Part shown: in pieces, positions 32,104-43,025 of the stretch
Numbering within the stretch: the first letter of the stretch is position 1
Layout of the letters: every line of letters starts with the position of its first letter
DNA from: Telopea speciosissima
Lineage: Eukaryota; Streptophyta; Magnoliopsida; Proteales; Proteaceae
DNA length: 64,000 bases
Direction of reading: 5' to 3'
Assembly (NCBI RefSeq): GCF_018873765.1
Contig: NC_057925.1
Location: 7,513,568 to 7,577,567, forward strand
Notes under the pieces: model-generated
Told to the model about the DNA's origin: nothing
Seen by the model: the letters and a program-made list of their open reading frames with translations, nothing else
Databases searched by the model: none
Position numbers and translations under genes: made by a program

Positions 32104-32860
32104 TCTAGATGAAATGAAGGATAAAAAGTGAAGAACATCTCATAAGAATCCTGATCTAAAAAATCAAAGATGTAATATTCCAGTTGATATCATCACTATA
32201 AACATCAAAATGTCCTTCAGAAAAGCCTTTCACATACCCCCCCCCAAAAAAAAAAAAAAAACACTTCTCAGTACTGCCCATTTTCTTCAGTTCTATGATG
32301 GAGATCACCTCAGTTGCTTTTGTCAATTCTGTCCCCTACCTGCCAAACACAACTATCTATTATTAGCATCGAAAATGACATACTCATAAGCCCCTACTGT
32401 CACCCCTTTCATCCCATTAAAACTTCTATATGAGAATAAGTAAAATACAATGATGCCATCAATTAAGAGTGCTTCATTTCCTTGGAAGAGGGAAGAACAC
32501 AAAGAAGAGGTGCTCCTCCATAATGATGGATGGCACACAGTAACTGGGGTACAAACCATTATTTTATGATTCCCATCCATGTTTAGCCAGAAATTGTTTG
32601 CACTTGTTTTATCTTAAATGCATTAAATAAAATGTATGACATGTTTTCCATAGAATGGTTGTCATGAAGTAATCATACATATTTTTTTCAAAAGTGTTCT
32701 TTTGTTTTTTTATAAATTTGGGTAGTTTGTAGCCTAAACAAGGAAATACCTAATAAGAAAATGATTCCTTAATTATGTGGAAGTTTAATAAACTCCATGG
32801 ATTGGAGTACGTATTTGAAGCAGAGTCCCAAGACAACATGAAGATTCTCAGAAATATATC
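32104..32860. other. Spacer, no gene seen
   Basis: Contains a C-run joined to an A-run (about 32238-32261). A 75-codon minus-strand frame at 32353-32580 has no family features. Confidence 0.5.
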
Positions 32861-33700
32861 TTTTTTTTTTTTTTTTGGTTGAAAGAAGATTCATTGAAAA
32901 CGTAGAGTCAGTACAAGCAATGGCCTCTTTCTCACGAGATTTAGAAGCCACAGAGTGGAAACCGGCCAATCCATCGGTGACTCAACCGACAGAGCCGACG
33001 GGCCAAGGAGTCTCGCAACCACATTAGACGACCTTGGAATAAAGCAAAAAGACAGTCAACAAAAGAACTTTGAAGTGAAGAATATCAAAGCCCACAAACA
33101 TCAATTTCATAGTCGAAGCTTCTTGAATTCATTGTTGAATCGAGGCTTAAGCAATCCGACTCCACCACAATATGAGATAAATGGAGTTTAGCCGCTTGAA
33201 GAAGACCCGTTCTAATAGCAAGCGTCACGTAAAGACTAGAATCACAGGAGGTACCAAGAAAAAGCATGTATAAGAATCCCCGATGATCCCTCGATGATGA
33301 CCCGTAAACCTCCTTTACCAGAATTTTTAACCCATGCCGCATCACGAGCTTAATTTTAAGGAAAGGCTCATTAGGGGAAGTCCAAGAATGGGAGGAAGGA
33401 AAATTTCTCTCTTCAACTTCAATAGACTGACGAGGAGGTTTACAAACCACCGAAGAGAAATCTTGATGAGCTTTCTCACCATGGAAATAACTTCTGTGGT
33501 GACCATTGCTTATTGTTGAAAATCAAATCGTTACGCCTTCCAAATGAACCAAAGTAAGAAAGAGGCCAGGAGAATCGTTCTTGAGCCGCCTTTTTATCCC
33601 GCTAAAAATAGGATTCCAGCACTGCAACCAATCGCTCATCTTATTGAAAGTAGGCATAGAGGTTAAGTGAGTAGTGGGCACAATTAAATAGAGGCTACTA
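32861..33700 (-). mobile_element. 5'-truncated LINE tail with RNase H-like domain
   Basis: A T-run at 32861-32876 on the plus strand marks a minus-strand poly(A) tail. Upstream on the minus strand, frames encode LIFNNKQWSPQ (near 33515), then an RNase H-like region (SRDHRGFLYMLFLG, HLSHIVVESDCLSL) and FIPRSSNVVARLLG, as in the C-terminus of plant L1 ORF2 proteins. Frames are broken. The 5' limit near 33700 is approximate. Confidence 0.65.
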
Positions 33701-33745
33701 GCTGTGCTTTTAATTACAATAAACTAGATTTCAAAATTTTTTTTA

Positions 33746-35276
33746 GGGATTTTTTCAAATGTCCCTTTGAAAATGGTCAAACTTATAATTGTCTCCCCCC
33801 CCAAAGTTTCATTAATTCCACATATACCTTTGCTTTCCAAACTAAGTACCAATATAGTCCCCCGTTCAGAGGTGTTATGTTACAACGGATCCTAATTTTT
33901 GAATATTTATGGACCATTCTACCCCTTGATAGGGTAGAATGTCAAAAATACCTCTAATTGAAAATATAAAAAACCTGCAAGATCCTTCTCTTTGAAGAGT
34001 GGTTAGATTTGCAAACTTAGTTCCTAATTCCGAGTTGCTGATCTGCATCCCCATCCCCTTCTTCTACTCGATCTCCCTTCTCTTCCCCTACCTTCTACTT
34101 TGGTTCTCTTCCCTAACCTATGCAACCGAGCCCTAATTCTGATCTGTGAGGCCAGAGATACCTGCAGCAGACTTGGTTCCTAATTTTGAGTTGCTGAATC
34201 AACTTGGCCGATTTCTGCAACCAGAGCATCTATTGAGTTGTTGTTTTCTAACTCCATTCCCCTGCACCAGAGCTTCCTTAGATCCTTAAGAGGGCCTGAT
34301 CTGAGTCTTGTTTTTGAGGAATCAGAAATCTTAAGTTCAACACCTACGGTTCTCTGTTTCTTCATTGTTGCACCTTCAACTCATTATATCTCAGCAGCCT
34401 TGCATCCATCAGGGTTCATATTTGGAGGCTTCCTTCCTACAACCAGGACCTTCCTTCGATCCAAATTTGACATCAAACTCAGAAGCGTTGAGGCTACTGT
34501 AATCGGATGGGTAGAAATGGAGTCGGATCCAATGGCGATGTTTTGAGGAAATCTTGAAGTTGTAAGTGGATTCGTTTGTGAAATTCTTGCAGACATGTAA
34601 AAGACTGTGGAAGGCAGAGATGGATCTTGAATTTGGGCCTTGGCAGAGATGGAATCGTTTGCGGGTTCGAGGTACTTGGCATCTGAATCCCATTTACGGT
34701 AGTCTGAATCGGCAAGTCTGCCATTTGCAATACCACAGTTCAGAATATACGAAATTGATTTGGTCATGGAGACATTTGATGCACAGAGGGAGTCATAGAT
34801 GAAAGAGAAGAAAATAAGAGATAGGTTTTGGTTCTCATGGCTCGAGGGAGCGTGAGAGAAGAAGATGAAAGATCTGAAATGAGAGAAAGGACCTAAGCTA
34901 AACGATTTGGGGAAGAAATCTGCATTTTTCAAACAGAAAAAACCTCAGTAGTGTTTTTCTAACCAATCTTTAAACAGAAAAAACCTGCTAACTAATCTTC
35001 CCTTTTTTTCAAACCCTAAAGGATTTGGGGAAGATGAGTTGAAGATTTTTTTTTATTTCTTTTAAGGTAAGGATGTTTTCGTCACTTTACCGTACTAAGG
35101 GCAAAATGGTCCAACAATGTTCAAAAACCGGGATCTGTTATAACATAACATCTCTGACTAACGGGAGAAACTATCTTGGTACTTAGTTTGGAAAGCAGTG
35201 ATACACAAGGAATTAGTGAAAATTTAAGGAGGCAACTGTAAGTTTGGCCATTTTAGGAGGGCATTTGAAAAAAACC
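33746..35276. mobile_element. Non-autonomous MULE-like element with about 180-bp terminal inverted repeats
   Basis: 33746-33927 is inverted at 35098-35276. Matching blocks include ttttttcaaatg, ggtcaaactta / ggccaaactta, gctttccaaactaagtacca, gttatgttacaac / gttatgttataac and ggaccatt. Long terminal repeats and a 1.5 kb interior without a transposase fit a Pack-MULE-type element. Frames in the interior (for instance minus strand 34384-34932, 182 codons) have no recognised domain. They may be captured gene sequence or chance. The target duplication is unclear in the T-rich flanks. Confidence 0.75.
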
Positions 35277-36012
35277 TTTTATTTTTTTATTGTACTAGCT
35301 GTTTGGTTTGGTTTGGTTAGGTGAGTTAATTATTAATATTAATTAATTGGAGTTTTTTAAGAAGAGAAAAATTCAATTCAAACAATGTATAATATTGCTC
35401 CAATTCAAAACATGATACTGAATGGAAATAAACTTACATTATTATTGAAAATTGATGAAACTTGTTTAATAAAAATTGTTACAAATCTGAAAATGGTAGG
35501 GGTAAATTAATAAAAGGCTGAGGTACAATATTTAACAATATATAGATGTAGTTTATCCAATATACAGATAAAGAGCGTGTAGATGATATATATTAGAGAC
35601 CAAATAAAATAAAGAATACATTGAAGTTTGGGAGGTGAGGAGACACCAGAAAGTGCAATAAAAATCAAGAAATAATTGAGAAAGATACCAGAATCGACCC
35701 TTGCTTGGGCAAGATCGAGAAACTACTTAAATCCAACAAAAGTACTTTGAAGAATTAGGCCTGCCTGATCCACCAAGCATCTTCGAACATTTCTTTTATT
35801 TAAGTACCTGTCACTAAAGAGAAGAGTTAAAAATAAATAAATAAATAAATAATAGAAAAAAGAATATGAATTAATGAGTGAATATTGTGAATGATATATG
35901 ATGATGATGATGATGATCGATGATTCAGATGAGATAAATATACATTAGAGACATAGAATTAAGAAGAGTAGTAGCTAGCTAGATGACTAACCTGCTCTAC
36001 CATTTCTTACTA
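35277..36012. other. 3' flank of the resistance gene, no other gene seen
   Basis: AT-rich, with an aaat tetranucleotide repeat (about 35833-35852) and a gat trinucleotide repeat (about 35899-35920). It should hold the 3' UTR of the minus-strand NLR gene. Confidence 0.5.
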
Positions 36013-39000
36013 CTAAATGTATTGGCCATCGATTTTGATGTTTTGAATATGTTTAATCGTAGGCCACTCCTCGCCTCTTTCCCTGATGCATCTTTCTTTG
36101 AGAAGTGGGCAACTGACAATGCTGAACCACTCTAGTACAGTGAAGCATCGCATTCCTTCCTCCACTTTTGGAAAATACATCAGATTATTGCACTCTTTAA
36201 GCATCAGCGTTCGAAGCGAAAGGTTCCCGAGCCACTCCCGCAGAGCTGTCAAACTATGAAACACATGTATTCCCAACCTTTGTAATTGGGTGAGACTCTG
36301 AAGTTGCTCAGGAAGAGACGTAAGCTTAGACCAGCCTTCAATATGTAAGGTTCGAAGGGAGGGAAAGTGTTGGAGAGGCTCCAAGTCGGGAAAAGACTCC
36401 AGCTCCGATGAAAACCCACCAATACTCAACAATTCAAGGGTGCGGAGGGTGTGTAGACCCTCTGGTAATCGAGTGATTTTTTCATTGCTGTGAAAACAAA
36501 ATTTCCGAAGAGAGTGCTGCAGACCTCGTAGATCTGGCAATGATGTCAGAGAAGGGCAATTATTTACCTGTAGTATTTCCAGAGACGATGGGAGCTGGAC
36601 TACTTCTTGCACACCATCATCATCAGCTACATTCTCATTCTCATCCTCATCACTTGGGGGTGTAATAATTGCTTCAAGGTTGGGGCATTTCTGAATATGC
36701 AATACTTTGATATTGTTGTGCAGTAGTAATCCGTTGGGCAAAAACTTAAGCTCTGGCACTTCAACTATATGTAGTTTGCTAAGAGAGGGAACCTCCACCA
36801 CTAACCTTAGCAAGATGCCATTACTTCTTATGATTTGGAGTAGTTTCAGAGAAGCAAACCGACTGGGCATGGTCACCAACTTGGGGCAATCTATAACAAA
36901 TATCTTCTTAAGGCGAGGGAAGGAATTAGAGCAATCTAATGATAATGAGCCTTCTTGTTGTGCTGCTGATGGTTCCCTCCATTCTTCTAAGCTACGCAAC
37001 CGTCCTAGGGAAAGTTCTTCCAATGAAGGGAATAATGTTGTAGCTCTTCCATTAATGCTACGGCCATCCCCACCATCATACGACTCACTTCCAAGACTCT
37101 TCATCCTTTTCACTCCCTTTATATGAAGAACCTTAAGAGATGGTAGCCATCCAAGTGAGGGGACACACTCCAATCGCTCGCAGTTTTGTAGATAGAGTTT
37201 CACCAAATTAGGGAGAAATAACTCAATGCCAGTACTCATCATCCATCCAGGTAAATTTTCACCTCCAAAGTTTTCGATTGACAGTTCTTTCAGATTCGAA
37301 TGAGGTCGAAGACCTTGTAGCACATGATCATCTTCTTCAACAATGGTAGATTTTTTATCATCATTTCCCATTAACACAGAAGAACTACTACTACTACTAT
37401 CACCACCCCAATTAACACCACTTCCCCAATATAGATGCAACCCAACAAGCTTTTCTTTCCCCATTAAATTTGCATCCTCTGCTTCCCCTCTACTTCTCAC
37501 GTTCTCAAGATTGTAGATATTTAAAACTCTTCCAAGGTCCAGGTGTTGCAACTCTTTGATACGCTGCCCCCTTTTGTGGCCCACAACAAATGTCAGTAAA
37601 TTATTGAGGCAGAATAATCTTCCCATCTCAATTGGCATTTGACTAATCAAACATCCACCTTTTTGATAAACCATTAGTTGCCTCAAGTTTACCATTTTTC
37701 TCATATCTAGAGGAAGCTCTTTTACAGGACAAAGTAAAAGGTCCAGTGTCTGCAAATTGTAAAGGCTGGTGATAGATTCAGGTAATGCTTCAATTGGATT
37801 GCCCCTGAGGTTAAAGTACCTTAAGTGTTTCAACTTCTTAATGGAGGATGGTAACTCTTTAATTCCACAATTAGGTAAATGTAGAACCCGTAAATGTTTG
37901 AATTTTTTGAACAGAATATCAAGGACATTGTTGCAAATGGAAGTTCTGGTTCCTATGCATTCCAAATGCAATGACCGCAAATTTCTTGCCATACATAAGC
38001 CTTCTTGAATCTTTTTTATGTCACCATCCATATACAATAATCTCAAATGAACAACATCAGAGTTGTTTTTAAACTCTGCAACCCCAACAGTTGCATTGTC
38101 AGACCTTGAAAGAGAATGTGCCAAATCAAAAACAAGATCATGCATCTTGAACTTCATTATCTCACCAATAGTAGTTTTCTCAGCATCTTGGAAGAATGAA
38201 TTGCACAACAAATAGTTGATGTAATCATTTCCAATATCTTCCATTGGCCTACCTCCTATGGATGGTTGGAGGAACCCTAATACCATCCATTGTTGGATTA
38301 GATCATTTTTTAAGATATAAGCACCCTTTGGAAAAATCGAACAATATAAGAAACATTGTTTCAAAGGTGATGGCAAGTGATCATAGCTCAATTTTAGTGC
38401 AGGAAGGATTCCATCTTTACCCATAGGTTGTAAATCCCAAATCTCACTATTCTTTATTGATAACCACTCTTGTTCATCTTTCTTGATACGCATCAAGCCT
38501 CCTAGTGATTTGGCGGCCAATGGTACACCTCCACACTTTTTGACAATTTCTTTCCCTATTGCCACCATATTTGGAGTCTCTTCAGCCCCTCCATTTCCAA
38601 ATGCTCTATTCTTGAGAATGGACCAACAGTTATCTTCTGATAAGTTTTTAAGGTGGTATGTAGCAAGTGTGCCTATCATTGATGCAACTTCAACAATACG
38701 AGTAGTAGCAATGATTTTGCTACCTCTTGCACCAATTTTTAAAGAAGATATAAGTTCACAATCTACATTCCATACATCATCCAATACAAGTAAAAACCGC
38801 TTCTGACCCAACTCATCTTTAAGATTCTGATGTATCAGTTCAATAGATGAAAACTGACATGCTCTCTTGGTGACAGATTCTAAGATGTTTGTCAATATTT
38901 TCTTGGAATCAAAACCTATAGAGACATGGACCCAAATTCTTTCATCAAAATACTTGACTACAAGACCATCCTTATAGGCAAGTTTAGCAAGTGTGGTCTT

Positions 39001-39612
39001 TCCAAGCCCTCCCATTCCAACTATGGGAAGGACAGAAAGAATAATACCTTGATTGTCAGGGCTAGTTAACATGCTTACTATCTCTGACTTGTCAACATCC
39101 CTTCCTACAACCTCAGACTCATCTACAAAAGAGAATGTCTCTATGGGCATAGTGGTCTCTCTATTTTGAAGAACATTTGTGGGTAGTATAGAAGCACTTG
39201 CAAAACTGAATGAATCCATGTAACTTTTAATGTCATCAAACTCCATGTTTATCTTCTTGATCTTTTTAGCCATCTTTGACTTAAAAGGAACTGAAATTGA
39301 GTGCAAGAAGTAGTAGCTCACCTTGCTGTTTGTCAGCTTCAATCTTGTGGTTTGGTAACCGAATTCATCCAAAACGTCTTCAGCATCATAAGCAACATCT
39401 TTAAGCCTTTTCAGGAAAAGTCTCACAGTCTCCTTTTCTTCTTGTTGTTTTTCAGCATCATGTAGTAATGCTTGGATGGCAGTCACAGTGCGTATTAACT
39501 TGTTCAGCTCTTCCTTGACATTCCACACAAGCCCAATCTCCTCGTTTGCCTTGGACATCACCAGCTTCAGGATCTCACCCACACCACTCACCACTAATTT
39601 TGCTTCAGCCAT
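36013..39612 (-). CDS. CC-NB-ARC-LRR disease-resistance protein (CNL, RGA-like), 1199 aa
   Basis: A single uninterrupted exon. Residues 1-95 form an Rx-type coiled coil with AEDVLDEF (77-84) in place of EDVID. The NB-ARC has its P-loop GMGGLGKTT (199-207), kinase-2 LLVLDDVW (274-281, whose final Trp marks the CNL class), RNBS-B GSKIIATTR, GLPL as GGVPLAAKSLGG (361-372), RNBS-D CFLYCSIFPKG (420-430) and MHD (490-492). About 25 imperfect leucine-rich repeats follow from about residue 530 to 1180, with an acidic, Asp/Glu-rich insertion near residue 1000. All nucleotide-binding motifs are intact. Such proteins act as intracellular receptors for pathogen effectors; which pathogen cannot be told. 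The gene lies between paralogs 1 and 2 on the opposite strand and has no metabolic link to them. A GA microsatellite sits directly before the start codon. Confidence 0.95.
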   Translation of the reverse strand: MAEAKLVVSGVGEILKLVMSKANEEIGLVWNVKEELNKLIRTVTAIQALLHDAEKQQEEKETVRLFLKRLKDVAYDAEDVLDEFGYQTTRLKLTNSKVSYYFLHSISVPFKSKMAKKIKKINMEFDDIKSYMDSFSFASASILPTNVLQNRETTMPIETFSFVDESEVVGRDVDKSEIVSMLTSPDNQGIILSVLPIVGMGGLGKTTLAKLAYKDGLVVKYFDERIWVHVSIGFDSKKILTNILESVTKRACQFSSIELIHQNLKDELGQKRFLLVLDDVWNVDCELISSLKIGARGSKIIATTRIVEVASMIGTLATYHLKNLSEDNCWSILKNRAFGNGGAEETPNMVAIGKEIVKKCGGVPLAAKSLGGLMRIKKDEQEWLSIKNSEIWDLQPMGKDGILPALKLSYDHLPSPLKQCFLYCSIFPKGAYILKNDLIQQWMVLGFLQPSIGGRPMEDIGNDYINYLLCNSFFQDAEKTTIGEIMKFKMHDLVFDLAHSLSRSDNATVGVAEFKNNSDVVHLRLLYMDGDIKKIQEGLCMARNLRSLHLECIGTRTSICNNVLDILFKKFKHLRVLHLPNCGIKELPSSIKKLKHLRYFNLRGNPIEALPESITSLYNLQTLDLLLCPVKELPLDMRKMVNLRQLMVYQKGGCLISQMPIEMGRLFCLNNLLTFVVGHKRGQRIKELQHLDLGRVLNIYNLENVRSRGEAEDANLMGKEKLVGLHLYWGSGVNWGGDSSSSSSSVLMGNDDKKSTIVEEDDHVLQGLRPHSNLKELSIENFGGENLPGWMMSTGIELFLPNLVKLYLQNCERLECVPSLGWLPSLKVLHIKGVKRMKSLGSESYDGGDGRSINGRATTLFPSLEELSLGRLRSLEEWREPSAAQQEGSLSLDCSNSFPRLKKIFVIDCPKLVTMPSRFASLKLLQIIRSNGILLRLVVEVPSLSKLHIVEVPELKFLPNGLLLHNNIKVLHIQKCPNLEAIITPPSDEDENENVADDDGVQEVVQLPSSLEILQVNNCPSLTSLPDLRGLQHSLRKFCFHSNEKITRLPEGLHTLRTLELLSIGGFSSELESFPDLEPLQHFPSLRTLHIEGWSKLTSLPEQLQSLTQLQRLGIHVFHSLTALREWLGNLSLRTLMLKECNNLMYFPKVEEGMRCFTVLEWFSIVSCPLLKERCIRERGEEWPTIKHIQNIKIDGQYI

Positions 39613-39645
39613 ATCTCTCTCTCTCTCTCTCTGATCTGGTTGGGG
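39613..39645 (-). promoter_or_regulatory. GA-repeat leader immediately upstream of the NLR start
   Basis: The minus strand reads a run of about ten GA dinucleotides ending two bases before the ...ATATGGCTGAAGC start context. GA-rich 5' leaders are frequent in plant genes. A role here is inference. Confidence 0.4.
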
Positions 39646-40327
39646 AATAAGGAAGGATCGATGCTCAACTCTTGCAAGAGAATGAATGGGACTACTCAGA
39701 AGAGATCAAAGAGGTTTAATTAGAAATCAATTCTCAAACATCAAGGATTTGGGAATTGGGACATAACTAATTCAACTTAATTAGTCAGTCAATATTGCTC
39801 TGCTCCCTGTGAATGCGTGTGGACCTCACACGGATTTGATAATATCTTCTTTTAGAGTCATTAATTTCTCTTTCTATGGGGGCAGGTGTACTAAAAAGAA
39901 AGAAAAGGATATCTTGGAGGCCACCATGGTATATTATATGGCTAATTAATACAGCCAGAATTACCATTACCACCTGCCACTTTGTAATATCTTCCTTTAG
40001 AATCAATTTTTTATTTTTTTCTGTGAATTTATAGATGTTAAGTGAGTCCCAGGGGACGGGGGCAGCCCCACCAACAATAACTTGTTTGAATTATTTGTAT
40101 TTGCTGACAAAACACGAGCACCAGAAAGGTAGTGTGAACTGAGTGACAATTTTTGGAACCCCACACGGATTTGATTTGGATAGAAATTACTCATGGACTG
40201 TGAGTGTTCTTAAGTCTTAATGGGCTCTTTAATTAAGGAATTGTTAGGTAACAGCTAAACATATTTGTTTTGCAGCAAATGATATTTAACAGTTAATGGT
40301 GTTCACCTGGAGTACCTATTTAAAAAA
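39646..40327. other. NLR upstream spacer, no gene seen
   Basis: AT-rich sequence expected to hold the NLR promoter. The sequences around 39838-39862 and 39987-40016 (aatatctt.ttttagaatcaattt) form a short imperfect direct repeat. Confidence 0.4.
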
Positions 40328-40428
40328 GAGCGTCTTCCCAGTGCACAAGACTCCTGTTACTGCATGGTCTGGGAGGGATAAATGTACAGAATCATACCTT
40401 CCCCCACTTTGCGAAAAGGCTAAATTTC
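40328..40428 (-). mobile_element. Degenerate Au-type SINE fragment
   Basis: The plus strand agtgcacaagactcc..tgcatggtctgggaggg..aatgtacagaatcataccttccccc..ctttgcgaaaaggct follows the reverse Au SINE body with many changes. The tRNA-like head is missing. Confidence 0.55.
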
Positions 40429-40689
40429 AATAAATATAATCGTCTAGCAATCTTAGTCGCGAGCCAAAAGAAGTAAAAACTTTGCTTAATAGACATTCTT
40501 GATCGCCAAAAGCGGAAGACTTAAAATTCCCAATGGGGGAATGAAGTACTTTAACATCCTTAAACTTTAAACATTCCAAAGAGACATCCAAAATATAAGT
40601 AACACCTTTGGAATCTAGCATACTGTACTATGAACATAAGTAACTTTGTTTAGAGAAAATGAGTTGAGGGTTCTAATTAGATTAGGTTT

Positions 40690-40960
40690 TTGAAATGGAA
40701 GGAGAAAGGGAAGTGATGTGCAGGTTTGGAGAAGATGAGTTCCAGATTTTTTTTTCAAATCTTAAACGATTTGGGAAAGATGAGGATAATTTTGCCAGTG
40801 CACCCCAAGTTTTTAACAATGTTAGTCATAAACTAATAGAATGGGGGCATAATGCTAACTTTTGTGAACCTCAGGGGGTACGTAGAATTTTCCAAAACTA
40901 GGGGGTATGTTTATACTTATGTGATACCTCAGGGGTGGTATGTGAGAATTTCCCATAAAT
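40690..40960. mobile_element. Possible terminal fragment of a MULE-like element
   Basis: The sequence gagaagatgagttccagatttttttt...gatttgggaaagatgagg is close to 35010-35060 inside the MULE-like element. The end ggtggtatgtgagaatttccc has the GGG-start style of MULE termini when reversed. No partner terminus found nearby. Confidence 0.35.
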
Positions 40961-40967
40961 AAATAAG

Positions 40968-41104
40968 GGAGAATGTTCTATGTGCCACAGCGCAGGCTGC
41001 ATCTAGGCACATGGGCAGCCTGTGCAGGGGGCAGGGTGGTCATTGAACACACCCCCATGTGCCTGGTCGTAGCCTGCGCTGCGGCACAGAGAACAACACC
41101 CCAA
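40968..41104. mobile_element. MITE-like fold-back element (about 135 bp)
   Basis: The left arm gggagaatgttctatgtgccacagcgcaggct is inverted on the right as agcctgcgctgcggcacagagaacaacacccc. The arms cover most of the element, leaving a short loop, the shape of a small MITE. Arms are shown only in part; they span roughly 40968-41012 and 41052-41104. Confidence 0.75.
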
Positions 41105-42179
41105 TAAATAAATAGCATCTAATTTGAGAGACCCCTCAAAAATGGGCCTTGTGAAAAAGAAAAGCTGTATAAGATTGAAAGTCAATGCTCATGCCAAGGT
41201 GATACATGTAACCCAAAAAAAAATAGGTCGGAATTATATCTTTAGAACATTAGATAAAGTTTAGAGAGTAAGTCCATGGGATGGATAATTTTTCCTTGTC
41301 TACTTAATATATATAAAGGAAAAGTTTTATTTGGGAGGTCTATCATTTATAAGCTTACCAAGGTAGCCTATCTCATTGTGCCATGTATACGTAATGATGT
41401 TATGGTAATTCTGACCATTGGATAATTAGTATTTGGTTTGGATTAGTCACTTACATTTTAAAAAACTTAAGAGTCTAATTCAATTAAGTACCCTTCCGTA
41501 CATTGGCATGCTTCTCCATGCATTTCCATGCATGTTTAGGGTATTCTAATCACTACTGTGCATTCTCTCATAGTCTTGATTTTCAAACTCTATTTTGGCA
41601 AACTTCGTTTGGGATGAAATTTTACATATGAGCAAGAGACCTTAGGATCCATACGTCTAAAATATTAAGATCCCGTGAAATTTGCCACATAGCAAATATA
41701 CAAGCAGCTACCTTGATAAGCTTATCAAGGCAGACCGTTCTGATAAATTTTGCTCAGATTTAAAATTGGCAGCAGATCTAAGCAGTCACAAATGTGGATC
41801 TTGGGAAGTACCTTTTTTCTATATATACTCACTCTACAACACAGTTTGGAAACTGATTTGTTCTGTTCCTGTCAAATGTGGACCTGCCAAAGTCTAGAAT
41901 TGTGGAAAGCCATCCAATGATAATAACCCCTATCTGCCTATATCAGGTTTCTCCCATATATGAAAATTGGCCTGGTAAAAGATTAGGAATTTTGTTGAAA
42001 ACAAAACCAATTAAATACTATTGAAAACAAAGAGAAAAGAATACGTATCGGTATCTTTGAACAATGAAATTTGGTATGAGGGCCAATTCAGATACTCCTT
42101 CATACATCCAACATCGGTCGATACGTATCGGTATTGCTGAAAACCACTGATATGATACTAATACAAATCATTTGTATTG
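41105..42179. other. AT-rich spacer, no gene seen
   Basis: Contains a perfect 20-bp palindrome ccttgataagcttatcaagg at 41711-41730. No coding content recognised. Confidence 0.5.
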
Positions 42180-42480
42180 GGGAAGCGCCTTTTGGCATGG
42201 TGGCGGATCTGACAACACAGTTGGATGCTGGTCTAAATCCAATGGAGTGGTCGTTGGTTCGATTCTGTCCCCCCCCCCCCCCCATATCGGATATTAGACA
42301 TCCATATTCCCCTCCAAAAATTATCTCCTCTAGTTCCCCAATGTCTCTATTAAGGGGAAGTGGACCCCACTCAGGCAGGGTTAGGATGGCCATTAGGGGT
42401 GACAGCCCCCCCCCCCCTCTTGGGCTGTCACCCCTAATGGCCTATCGCCTATGGGCCCTCGGTAGGATCTGATAAAATAA
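42180..42480 (+). mobile_element. Possible tRNA-derived SINE with internal hairpin
   Basis: A tRNA A-box-like ttggcatggtggcgga (about 42190) and B-box-like ggttcgattctgtcc (about 42256) are spaced as in some SINE heads. Then come a C-run and, at 42388-42442, a near-perfect hairpin. No family is recognised and no target duplication was found. Confidence 0.3.
42388..42442. repeat. Perfect 21-bp inverted repeat with C-run loop
   Basis: Arm 42388-42408 (ggccattaggggtgacag...) is the exact reverse complement of 42422-42442. The loop is a run of C plus tctt. A strong hairpin is predicted on either strand. Confidence 0.92.
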
Positions 42481-42929
42481 AAGGTAAATTTCATCCAATA
42501 CCAGATCGACAGGGATTTATCGGTATCACCAGAGACCGAAATGGCCTCCGATACGCAACACTTAAGAATTAACCATATCAACTCTCATGCTTTTGCCACT
42601 TCAGCTAGTAAGTGTTTAAAACTCTTTTAATGTACTTTTTAGTTTGTAAACTATGTACTTTTCATTAAAAAAAGAAAAAAATGTTTTCAGAGTTAAAATA
42701 AAATCTGATATAAAATGATACATGATTGAATGATACAGAGGATCTTATTGATCAATTCTACACTAACTGCAAAAATAAAAGGTAAGAATGCCAAACAGTG
42801 AGATACTGAATTAAGTGGATCCACAGAAAATTGTATCTTCTGTGAGAGGGAACGTATCTTTCTTCCCACACGAGAAGGTCATGAATCATGTCATTAATTT
42901 CTTTGACAATGTCAAGCAGCTCAGCCATT

Positions 42930-43025
42930 CATTTCTTCCTTCTTCTGCCACCATTTTTCTTTTGCTCAGAATCAGAAACCAGAGAGAGTAATAAGACTAC
43001 AAGGGAACCCAAGGAATCAGAAACA
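42930..43025 (+). promoter_or_regulatory. Conserved 5' leader of reductase paralog 2
   Basis: Carries the ttcttccttcttctgccaccatttttcttttg, agaaacc and acaagggaacccaaggaatcagaaac-type blocks shared with the leaders of paralogs 1 and 3, ending at the ATG. The first block is shown here only as the common pattern. Confidence 0.45.

Noticed and set aside
34384-34932. 182-codon minus-strand frame inside the MULE-like element
   Set aside because: Overlaps other frames of similar length on both strands; no recognised domain. Kept only as possible captured sequence.
36707-38806. Plus-strand frames within the NLR gene
   Set aside because: Complement shadows of the LRR and NB-ARC coding sequence.
42180-42480. 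Firm call of a known SINE family
   Set aside because: Only box-like matches; no recognised body and no target-site duplication, so it is kept as a low-confidence candidate.
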